The notes under the pieces: generated by a model
Databases searched by the model: none
Seen by the model: only the letters and a program-made list of their open reading frames with translations
What the model was told of the DNA's origin: nothing
Translations under genes and position numbers: made by a program
Shown: piece after piece, positions 1 through 8,325 of the stretch
How the letters are laid out: each line of letters begins with the position of its first letter
Numbering within the stretch: the stretch's first letter is position 1
Origin: an uncultured Pedosphaera sp.
GTDB taxonomy: Bacteria > Verrucomicrobiota > Verrucomicrobiia > Limisphaerales > Pedosphaeraceae
Assembly: GCA_903918755.1 (NCBI GenBank)
Contig: CAIXFN010000028.1
Location: 62,001 to 126,000, forward strand
Direction: 5' to 3'
Length of the DNA stretch: 64,000 nt

Positions 1-398
1 GAACTGGGCATGGTCGCCACGCCGACCTTTTCCACCAATTTTTGCTTCGCATCGCGCACCACCACAAACGTGGCCGCGTTTTTCTTCAGAAACTCTTCCA
101 TGTCCGCTTTGTTCTCATCCACGTTGATCGCGATGATCACAAAGCCCTGTGGTCCGTATTGCTTTTGCAACTCCTCCATGACGGGGAAGGATTCCCGGCA
201 GGGATCACACCAGGAGGCCCAAAAATCCAGCAGCACCACCTTGTCCTTCAAGGTGTCCGGCAGTTTCCCCTCCAGTTTGAAGGGCGCGAGGTCCGGGGCA
301 TCGTCGCCGGCCTTGAGGGCCGCGGCCACGGTGAGGGCACTGCAAAGGCCGCCCAGGAGGAGGGCCAGCAGATAATTTCTAAGAGGTCGTGTACGCAT
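1..398 (-). CDS. Thioredoxin/TlpA-like redox protein (3' end outside window)
   Basis: The gene reads leftwards from an ATG at 398 and runs off the window edge. The N-terminus (MRTRPLRNYLLALLLGG) is a signal peptide or anchor, so the protein should act in the periplasm. The thioredoxin fold follows: DFWASWCDPC carries the redox CxxC pair, and VATMPSS carries the expected cis-proline loop. The family reduces or transfers disulfides; the substrate is unknown. Its start overlaps the end of apbE by 20 nt, so it belongs to the DUF3570-ApbE-thioredoxin unit. That combination recurs in other Gram-negative bacteria and suggests a flavin/thiol redox function at the outer membrane. About 130 codons are visible and only the last helix is missing. 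Confidence 0.88.
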   Translation of the reverse strand, partial: MRTRPLRNYLLALLLGGLCSALTVAAALKAGDDAPDLAPFKLEGKLPDTLKDKVVLLDFWASWCDPCRESFPVMEELQKQYGPQGFVIIAINVDENKADMEEFLKKNAATFVVVRDAKQKLVEKVGVATMPS

Positions 399-1377
399 AA
401 AATCCAGGGGACATGTGGCGCGTGGTTTCCGTGGTCAGGCAGCCCTCCGCGCCCGGGCAGAGCCGCATCATTTGCAAACCTTCCGCCGGTCCCAGCACAA
501 ACGCCGCGGTGGACAAGATTCCGGCAAAAGTGCAGTTCGGGGCGATGACCGAAACCGCGAGGGTGCCATTGTCCACCGGGTACCCGGTCCGGGGATCCAG
601 GAGATGGCCATAGCGGCGCCCTTCGCAGACAAAGTTACGCATGTAGTTGCCGGAAGTGGCCACCGCGTGGTTGGTCACCGCCACCCCCGTCCAGCAGCGG
701 GCGGGATTGACCGGGTCCTGGAGGCCGATGTGCCAGGCGCCCCGTTCCGGGGGTTCGCCGTGCACGCGCACGTCCTGCCCGAAATCCACCAACACGTCCG
801 GAATACCGCGTTCCAACGCCAGGCCAATTACACGGTCAACGGCGTATTCCTTGCCGATGCCCCCGAAGTCGAGCGCCATGCCCGCCCGCGGGAGAAAGAG
901 CCCGCCCGGCCGACGCTGCAATTTGCGCCAGCCGACCAACTCCCGCGCCGCCTGGACGGCGGCATCGGAAGGAATTACAGGGGCCTCCGCCTTCCAGTTC
1001 CACAACTGGATCAGCGGCAGGGCGGTGGGATCGAATACGCCCCGGGTAAAAAAGATCATTTCCTGGCAGAGATTTAAAATCCCCTCCGTTTCGGGATCCA
1101 CCTCCACCCAGTGCCGGCCCGCCGCGGCGTTGATCCGGCAGATCAGACTGTCCGGCAGAAAGCGCGAATACCGCGCCTCGAAGGCCGCCACCCACTCCAG
1201 CACCTCCGCCTGGAACGCCCGGGCCAGGGCCGGTTGCGTGGTCCGGAAGTTCACCCGGCAGAGGGTGCTCATGGCCTGGAAGCTCAGCTGGTAAAAGCCC
1301 GCGGTGGCGGTCTGCCGCGCCGACCGACTCACGCGTTCCCGCACCGTGGGATTAGTTTGGGGGAGCGTCAAAACCAT
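379..1377 (-). CDS. apbE: FAD:protein FMN transferase (ApbE family)
   Basis: ApbE attaches FMN covalently to a Ser/Thr of extracytoplasmic flavoproteins, using FAD as donor. Family signatures are visible: DFGGIGKEYAVD in mid-protein, the SGNYMRNF segment, and HLLDPRTGYPVDN towards the C-terminus. About 332 residues from the chosen ATG matches the family. An upstream in-frame ATG exists at 1404. I chose the one at 1377 because it overlaps the end of the DUF3570 gene by only 10 nt. There is no clear signal peptide, so secretion is uncertain. It sits between an outer-membrane barrel gene and a thioredoxin-like gene, and the flavinylated partner is not encoded nearby in the window. Confidence 0.9.
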   Translation of the reverse strand: MVLTLPQTNPTVRERVSRSARQTATAGFYQLSFQAMSTLCRVNFRTTQPALARAFQAEVLEWVAAFEARYSRFLPDSLICRINAAAGRHWVEVDPETEGILNLCQEMIFFTRGVFDPTALPLIQLWNWKAEAPVIPSDAAVQAARELVGWRKLQRRPGGLFLPRAGMALDFGGIGKEYAVDRVIGLALERGIPDVLVDFGQDVRVHGEPPERGAWHIGLQDPVNPARCWTGVAVTNHAVATSGNYMRNFVCEGRRYGHLLDPRTGYPVDNGTLAVSVIAPNCTFAGILSTAAFVLGPAEGLQMMRLCPGAEGCLTTETTRHMSPGFYAYTTS

Positions 1378-2597
1378 AGGCGCGCGCCGACGGAATAAAC
1401 ACACGCGGCCGGGTAGGCGCTTTGATCGGTCACCCCGTCCAGTCCCCGCATGGTGTAGCGGCGAAAACTCGCATCCAACGTCAGCCAGTCCACCACTCGC
1501 CAGTTCAGATTGACGCCGCCGGTAAACGTTTCCATCGCGGACAACCGGTAATCCGAGGTGAAATAAGGCGGGGGCGTGGCCAAATCATCAAAATGGGTGG
1601 CATAGAAATCCGCGCTGGTCTGCCGGTAATACCGAACCAAGGGAGCCACCACGACGTGCCGGCCCAGTTTTTGGTACCACGCCAATTCCCAGGTGTGCGC
1701 GGTGATGCCGAACGAATCAACGAACAAGCGGTAGGAACCCTCGACACTGGCCTGCAAAGGCGTGACGGCCTGGGTCAGTCCCAGATAAGTGATAAAGCGG
1801 TTGCGATGCCGCGGCAATTGTTCGCCTTTCAAGGCCAGATCACTGGTGGGATCCTGATAGTAAGGCGACCCGTTCAAATTATCAAACAGCACGCCCTTGT
1901 ATTGGTCGTCCAGATAACCGCGGGAATTGCCGTAAGTGAAATTGGCCGTGAACACCGTCTTGGGCCCCAGCAATTGATTCACCCCGATGAGAAAGTCGTC
2001 GGCATCCTTGTGCGCGATATGGTGCAGGAATTTGTTGGGGAAAATCTCATCCATATCATGCGACCAGCCCAGATTGAGCGTCGTATTTTTGGCGTTGAGA
2101 TCCACCGCGTAGTTCAAAGCGAGGCCCTTGGAAATGTAATCGTGCTCCGTGCTGTAGGAGAGTTGCGGACTGATCCGGTGGTTGCCGATCGTGAATGTCG
2201 GCTCCAGCGAACCGGCCCAGCGGATGTCGGTGAGCGAGCTGGTCTGGACCGAGGTGCTGAACGGACCGGAGGGGCCGCCCAAACCGGGAGGAAGCGGATT
2301 CGTCACTTGCGAGGGCGGTGGCCCGCCGGCGGGAGAGGCGCCCGAAATGGCATCGTGCACAAAAGAACCCCGGAGACTGACCCACGGGGAAAGTTTGGTA
2401 TCGAAGAGGAAGGTCTGGGTTTGCACCTGAATGCGACCGGCATCCTCCTGATAGCTTTCATACCGGTAGGCCACCACATCCTCGGCCCGCGCCCGCACGG
2501 CGTGATGGAGGCAAAGCGCCAGGGCGGCAATCAGGCCGGTCAGCAGCCGCAGAGGGGATCCCGGGGCGCCAAAATTGGGAGCAGCAGTGGAAGGCAT
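1368..2597 (-). CDS. DUF3570 outer-membrane beta-barrel protein
   Basis: This 409-residue protein has an N-terminal signal segment (around residues 16-38, LRLLTGLIAALALCLHH) and then long alternating hydrophobic/polar strands rich in Tyr, Thr and Asn. It ends in an aromatic residue (SVGARLWF), as outer-membrane barrels do. The pattern VAYRYESYQEDAGRIQVQ and the conserved link to apbE and a thioredoxin gene match DUF3570. The biochemical role is unknown. An association with envelope redox or flavinylation is inferred from neighbours only. It is the first gene of the three-gene minus-strand unit. The short lipoprotein (DUF4266) that often accompanies this family was not found just upstream. Confidence 0.8.
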   Translation of the reverse strand: MPSTAAPNFGAPGSPLRLLTGLIAALALCLHHAVRARAEDVVAYRYESYQEDAGRIQVQTQTFLFDTKLSPWVSLRGSFVHDAISGASPAGGPPPSQVTNPLPPGLGGPSGPFSTSVQTSSLTDIRWAGSLEPTFTIGNHRISPQLSYSTEHDYISKGLALNYAVDLNAKNTTLNLGWSHDMDEIFPNKFLHHIAHKDADDFLIGVNQLLGPKTVFTANFTYGNSRGYLDDQYKGVLFDNLNGSPYYQDPTSDLALKGEQLPRHRNRFITYLGLTQAVTPLQASVEGSYRLFVDSFGITAHTWELAWYQKLGRHVVVAPLVRYYRQTSADFYATHFDDLATPPPYFTSDYRLSAMETFTGGVNLNWRVVDWLTLDASFRRYTMRGLDGVTDQSAYPAACVYSVGARLWF

Positions 2598-2902
2598 AAA
2601 CTACGCTATATGTACCCGAATTCGGATGGTTTTAAAAACAAACTTTGGCTCTTTACGCGGAGCCGGCTGCCGGATCGTCATGGGTTTCACCACCAGCCAT
2701 TCCGCAGCGGTCCGGACGCTGCCTGGTGCCCCGCCACAAAATGACTCGTCACAACCCGGGCGTGGTTGGGAGCTTTGCGGCCACGGGGTGAATTTATGGC
2801 AAAGAGCGCCGCCGGAGTCAATGTGCGTTTGCCCGCACAGGAAAATCTCGCTTTCCCCCGCCAAACCTTTCCACTGCGCGCGCGCCATGCTAAAGTCCGG
2901 TC

Positions 2903-3559
2903 ATGCATTGCGTGGTAACCGCGGGACCCACTTACGAAGCGCTGGACGACGTACGGCGTCTGACCAATTTCTCCACCGGCCGTCTGGGTACGGAACTGGC
3001 CGAATTTCTGACGACGCGCGGTCACGCGGTAACCCTCCTGCGGGGCGAGCAGGCCACCTGGCGAGACACGGGCAGCGTGCCATCGGTGGTGCCTTTCAGC
3101 ACCACCCGGGATTTGCAGGAAAAGTTGCAAGCCCTGGCCCCCGCCCAAGTCCAGGCGGTTTTTCATGCGGCGGCCGTGAGCGATTTCACGTTCGGCAAAG
3201 TCTGGTTGCGCTCCGCCGCGGGCGAATTGAGTGAGGTCAAGGCGGGGAAAATTTCCACCCGGGCGGGCACTTTGCTCGCGGAATTGCTGCCGACCCCGAA
3301 AATCATCGCGCAACTGCGCAACTGGTTTCCGACCGCTTTGCTGGCCGGCTGGAAGTACGAGGTCGAGGGGGGGCGGGAAGGAGTTCTCCAACTGGCGGAA
3401 CGCCAATTTGCCGAAAGCCGCACGGATCTCTGCGTGGTGAACGGCCGGGCGTATGGCGAGGGCTTTGGCCTGGCGCGGCCCGGCGGTGCCTGCGAGCACT
3501 GCGCGACCCGATTTGATTTGTTTGCGAAATTGGAACATTGCTTGTCGCTTCCCAAGTAG
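2903..3559 (+). CDS. CoaB-like phosphopantothenoylcysteine synthetase domain protein
   Basis: The 218-residue protein begins MHCVVTAGPTYEALDDVRRL and continues TNFSTGRLG, the nucleotide-binding signature of the CoaB half of the Coa biosynthesis flavoprotein. AAAVSDF in the middle and a Lys-rich stretch (EVKAGKIST) also match the family. CoaB forms 4'-phosphopantothenoyl-cysteine from phosphopantothenate, cysteine and CTP. Here it stands alone without the CoaC decarboxylase domain, so it may be the CoaB half of a split pair or a paralogue with another substrate. It is monocistronic and divergent from the DUF3570 unit, with about 300 bp between them in which I recognise no gene. Family assignment is good; the exact substrate is unproven. 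Confidence 0.8.
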   Translation: MHCVVTAGPTYEALDDVRRLTNFSTGRLGTELAEFLTTRGHAVTLLRGEQATWRDTGSVPSVVPFSTTRDLQEKLQALAPAQVQAVFHAAAVSDFTFGKVWLRSAAGELSEVKAGKISTRAGTLLAELLPTPKIIAQLRNWFPTALLAGWKYEVEGGREGVLQLAERQFAESRTDLCVVNGRAYGEGFGLARPGGACEHCATRFDLFAKLEHCLSLPK

Positions 3560-3623
3560 GACGCACGAGCTGCGCAAATGTTCCCCCCCGGTCCCCGGGC
3601 CACCGGACCGGCCTCCTCGCCCC

Positions 3624-4907
3624 TCAGTGGCGGACCTTTTGGAACAGGAGAAAATTCACCACCCAACCCGAGCCCAGGGTGGCGAGGGCGAAGATCCCGA
3701 GCAGGGTCTCGGCAGCGTCGAGATAGTGGCGGCCCAGCGAGAATAAAAGCAGATCGCAAAGTCCGACCACCGCCACAACGGCGGTGTAAATGGCCATCGT
3801 CACCCGCGGCCAACCGGCGGCACAGCGGAAGATGCCGGTCATGGGCAGGATGAGAAAACCCGCCACGAGCGCAACGAGCAGCCAGAGTGAATCGCGACCA
3901 TAGACCAGGCAACCGGCCAGGGACAGCAGCAGCGCCACCACGCAAACCGCCAGCCAGTTGCTCGCCAATGTTTCCTCCGCGGAAAGTGCCAGCCGCCCGA
4001 ACCGGTTCATGCGCAACGCCAGATTGAAAAAGGGACTGGCCACCCAGGTCATCAGGGCAAAGACTCCATACAGGATGCGGAGGGGTAGAATCCAGGGCGC
4101 CAGGGTTGGATGGCTGTGCGCCAATTGGCCCAGCAGAAGATTGCCCACGTAAGCCCCCACCAGGATGCCCCACTGGGCCCGATCCCGCAGCCGGGCCATG
4201 GCGAGAAAATAGCGGAGCATCAGGGCGTAAAGCACATTGCGCGCCTTGAGGGCTTCCACGATTCCCCGGCGGGCCCATTCGTTATCCGGATCCAGGCGCA
4301 GGGCTTCGCGAAAATGTTCCAAAGCCCGCCGCGGTTCCCCCCGCTCGAGGAGGGTCCAGCCCTGGTTGGCGTGCGTCAGGGAGTTGTCCGGGTTACGCGC
4401 GAGCGCCGCATCAATGGCCTGGCCGGCTTCCGCTTTGCGCCCCAACTTCACCAGCGCCACGGCCGCCAGATTCGCGCAGCCGACATGCTCCGCATCAAAC
4501 TGCAAACCCGTTTCCGCCGCCGCCAGCGCCGCGGGCCAGCGCCGTTCGTTGAGGTGGATTTCCGCCACGAGCGCGAAATAGTCCGCGTCATGGGGGTCCA
4601 GACGGACGGCCTCCTGCGCCGCGACGAGGGCCTCCTCCTCCCGGTTGCGGAGCAGAAAGACCCGGGCCAGGGCATAGTGGGCAAAGGAAAAATCGGGCGC
4701 CAGGGCCACGGCGTGTTGGGCCGCGGCGGTCGCCTCCGGGAATTGCTCCCGTTGCGCCAGGCACAGCGCCAGCAAGGCGTGGCCATACGGATCATCCGGG
4801 GAGTTGCCCAGCGCCAGCCGGAGTTCGGCCTCCGCCAGGTCGTGCCGGCCCTGCTGAAAGAGCAGGAGGGCGCGTTCAAGGTGAGGGTTCATGGGCGGGG
4901 TCGGCAA
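3624..4907 (-). CDS. TPR-repeat integral membrane protein
   Basis: The first about 215 of 427 residues are tandem tetratricopeptide repeats (for example HLERALLLFQQGRHDLAEAE and NQGWTLLERGEPRRALEHF). The C-terminal half holds several hydrophobic helices (ILPLRILYGVFALMTWV, WLAVCVVALLLSLAG, LLVALVAGFLILP, AVVAVVGLCDLLLFSL). TPRs are protein-protein docking scaffolds, so this is probably a membrane-anchored adaptor. It lies 27 bp downstream of the TPR-AAA ATPase gene on the same strand, and the two probably work together. No enzymatic motif is seen. The specific role is unknown. Confidence 0.75.
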   Translation of the reverse strand: MPTPPMNPHLERALLLFQQGRHDLAEAELRLALGNSPDDPYGHALLALCLAQREQFPEATAAAQHAVALAPDFSFAHYALARVFLLRNREEEALVAAQEAVRLDPHDADYFALVAEIHLNERRWPAALAAAETGLQFDAEHVGCANLAAVALVKLGRKAEAGQAIDAALARNPDNSLTHANQGWTLLERGEPRRALEHFREALRLDPDNEWARRGIVEALKARNVLYALMLRYFLAMARLRDRAQWGILVGAYVGNLLLGQLAHSHPTLAPWILPLRILYGVFALMTWVASPFFNLALRMNRFGRLALSAEETLASNWLAVCVVALLLSLAGCLVYGRDSLWLLVALVAGFLILPMTGIFRCAAGWPRVTMAIYTAVVAVVGLCDLLLFSLGRHYLDAAETLLGIFALATLGSGWVVNFLLFQKVRH

Positions 4908-4934
4908 CGGGGCGGGCGGGCGGGCCGCCGGCGC

Positions 4935-6296
4935 TCAGATTTTTAGATACTGCAGGATGTCATCGTAAATCCCCCCCTGATTGGAGTAGAGGGCGTAATT
5001 GCGCGCGGTGGCGAACCATTCCCGGGTGGTCGGTTTCAACCCGCTCCCGGCGGCCAGCAGGTCCTTGGTGGTCAGCGGTTTGGGCACGCCGGTTTGCATC
5101 GCCTCCTGCAGTTTGCGCTCGACCGCCACGTCCACGAGAGCCTGCAAATCCGCCCCGGAAAAATGCTCGGTTTTTTTCGCCACCTGGTCGTAGTCAATTT
5201 CCGCCAGCGGCTTGCCCCGGCATTGCAGGCGCAGAATCCCGGCCCGGGCCGCGGCATCCGGGGGCGGCACGAAAAGGATACGATCAAACCGCCCGGGCCG
5301 GCGAAACGCGGAATCCAGATGCCACGGGGCGTTGGTGGCGGCCAAAATCAGAACGCCTTCATTCGCGGCCTTGACCCCGTCCATTTCCGCCAGGAATTGA
5401 TTAATCAACTGCCGCCCGGCGTGGTGGCGCATATCGCCGCGGCTGGCGCCGAGGGCGTCGACTTCGTCAAAGAAAAGGACACAGGGCCGGTGCGCGCGGG
5501 CCTGCTCGAACAAATCATGCAGATTGCGTTCGCTGTTGCCGATCCACATATCCAGCACATCGTTGATGCCCACGGCGATGAAGCCGGCGTCAATTTCCCC
5601 GGCGGTGGCGCGCGCCAGAAAGGTTTTCCCGCAGCCGGGCGGGCCGTACATCAGAATCCCGCCGCCGATCGGCTTGCCATAAGCCTGGTACAATTCGGCA
5701 TGAGTCAGGGGATGGATGATTTTGAGGCGGATTTCCTCCTTCACCTTTTCCATGCCGCCGACGTCCGCAAATTTGACCTCCGGGCGCTCAATTTCGGTTT
5801 CCAAATCGTCCGGGACATCATCGTGGGCCGCGCGCACCCGCCCATCCACCACCTCGCTGTCCGCCGGGTCCGCGGAGATGCCCAACCGACGCGCAAATTC
5901 GGGATCCGCCGCCGCCGGTTCCAACTCCACTCCGCGATGGTATTGGGCCACCGCCTGTTCCACTTCCCCCACCCCCACGAGGAGACGGGCATGCAGCACA
6001 AAAGCCCGGGCGGGAGCCGCGGGGCTTTTCAGAAGGTCCTCAATCATCACCAGCCCATGGCTGTGCTTGCCTTGCGCGTAAAACGCCCGGGCCAGACCGA
6101 GCTTGAGCGGCAAGCTGTTCGGACCCAGGGCCAGCGCGGCCCGGTACTCGCTCTCCGCCTCCGGAAACCGGCCCAACCCCAGCAGGCTTTCCGCCAGATG
6201 CTGGCGGAGCGGCAGGTTGTTGGGGGACGAACGCAAGGCTTCCCGCAGCGACTGCAGGGGGTCATCGGCCGGGGGTGTCGGCGGCACCGGGTTCAC
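4935..6296 (-). CDS. TPR-AAA+ ATPase (CDC48/FtsH-type module)
   Basis: Residues 1-145 form TPR-like helices, followed by a linker and one AAA+ module. Walker A is GPPGCGKT (218-225), Walker B is VLFFDEVDALG (273-283), and the second region of homology is around ATNAPWHLDSAFRRPGRFD, with the two arginines expected for arginine fingers. The ending SGADLQALVDVAVERKL is the AAA lid. The protein should be a hexameric unfoldase or remodelling ATPase whose TPRs choose the partner. No protease domain (no HExxH) is present, so it is not FtsH. It is co-transcribed with a TPR membrane protein. The proteasome operon at 58.8-63.5 kb lacks an ATPase, but this protein lacks the coiled-coil/OB domains and exact C-terminal HbYX tail of proteasomal ATPases. 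Confidence 0.85.
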   Translation of the reverse strand: MNPVPPTPPADDPLQSLREALRSSPNNLPLRQHLAESLLGLGRFPEAESEYRAALALGPNSLPLKLGLARAFYAQGKHSHGLVMIEDLLKSPAAPARAFVLHARLLVGVGEVEQAVAQYHRGVELEPAAADPEFARRLGISADPADSEVVDGRVRAAHDDVPDDLETEIERPEVKFADVGGMEKVKEEIRLKIIHPLTHAELYQAYGKPIGGGILMYGPPGCGKTFLARATAGEIDAGFIAVGINDVLDMWIGNSERNLHDLFEQARAHRPCVLFFDEVDALGASRGDMRHHAGRQLINQFLAEMDGVKAANEGVLILAATNAPWHLDSAFRRPGRFDRILFVPPPDAAARAGILRLQCRGKPLAEIDYDQVAKKTEHFSGADLQALVDVAVERKLQEAMQTGVPKPLTTKDLLAAGSGLKPTTREWFATARNYALYSNQGGIYDDILQYLKI

Positions 6297-6750
6297 GCCG
6301 GGCCTCCCATCGCCGCTACCTTGGGTCGGCGGTCGAAACCCGCCGCCACACCTGGTTGGATGTTACTGGCTGTCATCGGCGGGATAGTAGCGCACCACCC
6401 CAACTTGACGAATAAATAAATCCAGGGTGTGCCGGCAAACGCGCATTGGCCGCAGGTCGGAAAAGTGTCAGCTTTGACCCAGAAGCACTGGTCAAGGTTC
6501 CCTGATCGTCGTCCCTTTACTTGGGTTGGCTCCGGAGGGCGATGCCTGGCCAGGCGGAAGCTTTCGTGGCCGATTCGGCGTTCGGTGCGAACGACATCGC
6601 CGGTTCTTGTCTGAGCCGGGGTGCCGGAGCGGAAGGTGGACCGCTCCGGCACCGTCACGTCCTTTTCCGCGGACAAACCGGAAACCACGACCCGATACTG
6701 ACCAAAATCCGCCCCGGAACCGCGTGTTTTCCCGGCGGGGCAACCCAGCC
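6297..6750. other. Non-coding spacer, no gene recognised
   Basis: The only ORFs here overlap neighbouring genes on other frames and have no recognisable domain. The one clear structure is the palindrome at 6620-6653, listed separately. Confidence 0.5.
6620..6653. terminator. Perfect 13-bp palindrome, possible terminator
   Basis: The arms 6620-6632 and 6641-6653 are exactly complementary (core GTGCCGGAGCGG) with an 8-nt loop. It lies 98 bp beyond the symporter stop codon. Neither flank has a U-tract, so it may be a Rho-dependent or processing hairpin. Confidence 0.45.
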
Positions 6751-8325
6751 TCATTTCCGCGTCCGCCGCTCCGCCACCTCGTCGGCGGCGCTCCGGCCAT
6801 CGCCAGACTGGCTGCCGGGCAGCAAAGCGCGGACGAGGAAGGCGACTCCCAGGGTAATCGTGGTGCCCAACAGCGCATACCAGGGCCAGAAAACCTCGGG
6901 CACGCCCGTCCCGGGATATTTGGGAAGCACCTGCACGGCGGTCATCACCAACAGCGAAGTCACCATGCCGCAAAGCACGGGCAAGGCCCGGCCTTTCCGC
7001 CAGAACACCGCCAGCAAAAGCCCGCCCAACAAGGCCCCGCTGGTCAAGCCGCGCAGGGAGAATGCGGCGTTGAGCACGAATTCCACCCTACGACTGAGGT
7101 AGGCGACCAGGATCAGGATCACCGCCCAAACCACGGTTGAGGATTTGCTGAGCTGCAGATAAAACGCGTCGCCGCCCCGGCCCCGCAGCAGCGCCTTCCC
7201 GATATCCATGGTGGAGACGGAGGCCAGGGAGGTCAGCGCCGAACTGACGGACGACATGGCCGCCGACAAAATGGCCACGATCAGGAAGCCGCGCAACACA
7301 TGCGGCACTTCCGTCATCATAAAAATGGGAAACACAAAATCGTTCGCCTTGATGCCGGACCCGGGCCGTGGTTCGGGCAGCGGAATCTGGAAGGCATGAT
7401 GCTGGTAAAACACCCACAGCATCGCGCCCGTCAGCAGGAAAATGAGAAACAGCGGGAAAATCACCACCGCGCTGAGCGCCAGGGCCTTGCGGCCATCGGC
7501 CACATTTTTGCAGGCCAGCACCCGCTGCACAATCAGTTGTTCCGCGCCATGCGATGACATCACCATCACCGTGCCGCCAATGATTCCCATCCAGACATTA
7601 ATGGGTGCCCCCAAACGAAACGCGGTGTTCAGCCAATGCAACTTTGCCCCGGCTCCGGCTTCCCGCAGGACTTCACCCACTCCCCCGGTGAAGAAACTGG
7701 GAATGTAGCACAGCGTGAAAATCCCCCCGGCCAGGAACAGACCAAACTGCACGGCGTCCGTCCAGATGACGGCTTTGACCCCACCGATGTAAGTGTAGAG
7801 CAACGACAGCAGGACAAACAACAGGATGGCCCCAAGAATGGGATCATGCGTGCCCCAGCCCAGCACCTGGTCGCCCAGCATTAATTTGATGGGAATGCTC
7901 GCCACATGAACGCGGACGCCAGCGGCCAGGGTTTCGCTCAGCAAAAAAAATCCGGCGGCGGTCTGCCGCGCCGCCGGCCCGAACGCGTTGGAAAACAACT
8001 CGTAGGGCGAATAAATCTCCCCGGTAAAATAATGCGGCACCATGATCACCGCCAGAATGATCCGGGCAATCACATAGCCCAGGATCATCTGCAGGAAGGC
8101 CATGTCGCCGCCAAAAGCCATGGCGGGAACGCCGATGATCGTGAGGGCGCTGGTTTCCGCCGCCACAATGGAAAGACCAATTCCCCACCAGGGAATGTTG
8201 CGACTGCCCAGGAAATAATCGCGGGTATTCCGCTGGTCCTTGCCGAACCAGACCCCGAGCAAAATGATGCCCCCCAGGTAGAGCAGAATCACCAGCCAGT
8301 CGGCCAGGTTGAAATGGCTGCTCAT
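6751..8325 (-). CDS. Sodium:solute symporter (SSS family)
   Basis: This is a 524-residue polytopic membrane protein with about 13 hydrophobic helices. It opens with WLVILLYLGGIILLGVWFG, followed by the conserved DYFLGSRNIPWWGIGLSI segment and ETSALTIIG, both typical of the SSS (vSGLT/PutP) fold, and LLYTYIGGVKAVIWTDAVQ in the middle. It co-transports a solute with Na+ at the inner membrane. The substrate (sugar, sialic acid or similar) cannot be read from sequence. I chose the start at 8325 over an upstream in-frame codon because it gives an ATGA overlap with the preceding propeller gene and removes a non-homologous leader. Confidence 0.88.
   Translation of the reverse strand: MSSHFNLADWLVILLYLGGIILLGVWFGKDQRNTRDYFLGSRNIPWWGIGLSIVAAETSALTIIGVPAMAFGGDMAFLQMILGYVIARIILAVIMVPHYFTGEIYSPYELFSNAFGPAARQTAAGFFLLSETLAAGVRVHVASIPIKLMLGDQVLGWGTHDPILGAILLFVLLSLLYTYIGGVKAVIWTDAVQFGLFLAGGIFTLCYIPSFFTGGVGEVLREAGAGAKLHWLNTAFRLGAPINVWMGIIGGTVMVMSSHGAEQLIVQRVLACKNVADGRKALALSAVVIFPLFLIFLLTGAMLWVFYQHHAFQIPLPEPRPGSGIKANDFVFPIFMMTEVPHVLRGFLIVAILSAAMSSVSSALTSLASVSTMDIGKALLRGRGGDAFYLQLSKSSTVVWAVILILVAYLSRRVEFVLNAAFSLRGLTSGALLGGLLLAVFWRKGRALPVLCGMVTSLLVMTAVQVLPKYPGTGVPEVFWPWYALLGTTITLGVAFLVRALLPGSQSGDGRSAADEVAERRTRK

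Noticed and set aside
1422-2744. 440-codon ORF on the plus strand opposite the DUF3570 gene
   Set aside because: It is an antisense shadow; low-complexity Arg/Gly-rich product and no recognisable domain.
4935-6296. TPR-AAA ATPase as the missing proteasomal ATPase
   Set aside because: It lacks the coiled-coil and OB domains, and its ending LQYLKI places Tyr four residues from the end rather than next to last as in HbYX. It is kept only as a remote possibility.
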